Origin: Heliocidaris erythrogramma
Lineage: Eukaryota; Echinodermata; Echinoidea; Camarodonta; Echinometridae
Length of the DNA stretch: 64,000 nucleotides
Direction of reading: 5' to 3'
Assembly: GCA_025617745.1 (NCBI GenBank)
Contig: CM046870.1
Span: 11,776,330 to 11,840,329, forward strand
The notes below the pieces were generated by a model. That model saw only the letters and a program-made list of their open reading frames with translations, did not search any database and was not told where the DNA came from. Every line of letters begins with the position of its first letter. The stretch's first letter is position 1. The translations under genes and the position numbers were made by a program. Positions 62,874-64,000 of this stretch are shown here, in pieces.

Positions 62874-63535
62874 AAATCATTTTTTTTAATGAATGTTTAG
62901 CAGTTTAAGGAGCCGGTCCAGCTCTCTGAGTGCAGTCCCTATGCATGCCCTCAAAAAGTGCTATATACAGCACTTCAGTTTTTAAAGTGTACAGATGACG
63001 TCAAAATAAGACGTCCTCTTGACGTCTTGCGTTGGTGCAAGTTGTCGTCTTATTGACGTAATTACAGGACGTAAAAAAGACGAAAACCACGACGTAAATA
63101 TCACGTAATTTTTACCACTTTCTGCTATCAGGGAACTACCCCCTGGAAAACTACCACCCGGACAACTATCCCCCGGACAACTACCACCTGGACATGCACT
63201 ACTCACCTAAGACAATTACCCCAGAACAACTACCCCCGGAAAAGTACCCCCTGGACAACCACCACCAGGACAATTACCCCCAGGACAACTAGGCTACCCC
63301 CGAGGACAACTACCCCCCCCCCCCGGAAAATTACCCCCAGGACAAATGCCCCCCCCCCCCCACCTTCGGGGACAACTACCCCAGAATCAGGGGATAGTTG
63401 TCCTGGGGGTAATTGTCGTTGGGGGGGGGGGGGGGGGGTAGTTGTCCTAGGGCTAGTTGTCCAGGGGGTCATTATCCGGGGGTAGTTGTCCGGGGGTATA
63501 ATTGTCTCAGGGGTAGTTGGCCAGATACGAGATCT

Positions 63536-64000
63536 AAGAAAAGATGTTTCAAGTAAATTAAGGCATTTTAAAAAGAAATGTTGCGTCGTACTTAGAAAGC
63601 AAAAAAGGAGAATAAAATAGAAAAAAATAACGATAACATTTTTGCTTGAAACTTGTCTTCCCCCCCCCCCCCCCCCCCCCCCCCCACAAGATCGTTTAAC
63701 GTGGGCGCGTGCGCTTGTATATTGTATGCATGCTGACTGGCACTCACTGACTGTATGTAGTATTAATTGGTATCTCATGCAGTATCAGGATATGATGAAC
63801 GAGAAGTCATGGAAGTGTCCTTACTTAAATATATAAGTGGTCGGGGGTTCCCTGAAGGAATACCCACAAAACTCAAAAGAAGGATCAAAAGGAAATCTGT
63901 ATCTTTTGATGTGGGGGAAGTGTGAGGAGGAGTCACAGACAGAGACAGAGACAAATTTCTTTATTTCTCAAAATAAGTGTAGTATGTACATGTAATAGAA
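63536..64000. other. No gene recognised
   Basis: AT-rich, with a poly-C run at 63661-63685. Nothing else supported. Confidence 0.4.

Larger units (their letters stand above)
62214..63135. mobile_element. CCCTGATAGCAG inverted-repeat element, copy B
   Basis: The element is 62216-63133 with a flanking AA duplication (62214-62215 and 63134-63135). The left terminal segment of about 175 bp is tandemly duplicated, mirroring copy A, so A and B are in opposite orientation. Each inner arm carries a tRNA-like unit. It is rich in CACGT/GACGTC sites. No protein. Confidence 0.85.
62151..63535. repeat. Palindromic GGACAACTACCCCC minisatellite
   Basis: Units of about 14-15 bp (GGACAACTACCCCC) run forward to about 63385, then invert to GGGGGTAGTTGTCC until about 63520. 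The array is split by element B (62216-63133). Minus-strand open frames (Pro/Thr/Gly-rich) are artefacts. Confidence 0.85.

Noticed and set aside
63230-63778. 182-codon minus-strand frame
   Set aside because: Translation of the GGACAACTACCCCC minisatellite.

Overview
This is animal (metazoan) genomic DNA: AT-rich, with split genes, GT-AG introns, microsatellites and very many transposable elements. Two host loci are supported. (1) A tandem pair of secreted, chloride-dependent alpha-amylase genes lies on the minus strand. One copy appears complete, with five coding exons between 27961 and 14391. A second copy downstream has only its first two coding exons (3989-2502) before the window edge. 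(2) A cytosolic sulfotransferase (SULT-like) gene lies on the plus strand (49083-56946). Its middle exon is cut short by a LINE fragment, and the protein segment normally following the RNPKD motif was not found. No bacterial, organellar, rRNA or canonical tRNA genes were found. The foldback elements, CR1/Jockey-group LINEs, Penelope-like element and tRNA-derived SINEs fit a marine invertebrate, perhaps an echinoderm; that is inference, not proof.

Layout. 1-2500: foldback hairpin, a cluster of short palindromes, MITEs and trinucleotide arrays. 2502-3989: amylase copy 1. 4000-14390: LINE and SINE remnants, MITE hairpins, a composite hAT-type element (8393-9342), a degenerate duplication and mostly featureless DNA. 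14391-27961: amylase copy 2. Its introns hold a 2-kb nested foldback element with a 9-bp target duplication (15791-17758), a dead Tc1 transposon (18061-19462), a LINE 3' end (20290-21370) and a 5.2-kb transposon with a 9-bp target duplication (22218-27419). 28270-32640: SINE, poly-G/C MITEs and tandem repeats. 32650-43240: a block of non-LTR retrotransposons, of which one (ORF1 37529-38377, ORF2 38576-41749) looks intact. 43260-46720: a mosaic of direct and inverted repeats. 49083-56946: sulfotransferase, hosting a Penelope-like element (50001-51418), a LINE fragment and a nested hAT composite. 57100-64000: minisatellites, hAT MITEs, a LINE endonuclease fragment and an inverted-repeat transposon carrying two tRNA-like units.

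The host genes are not functionally linked. Amylase is a secreted digestive enzyme (copy 2 may be membrane-anchored), and SULT is a cytosolic conjugation enzyme. The transposons are the richest material. Several insertions can be dated relative to each other because target duplications or empty sites are visible: hAT in foldback, piggyBac-like MITE in LINE, MITE in SINE, and an inverted-repeat element in the very end of a hAT element. Exon boundaries were worked out by hand from splice sites and reading phase, and family assignments from motifs. No database or alignment search was run.
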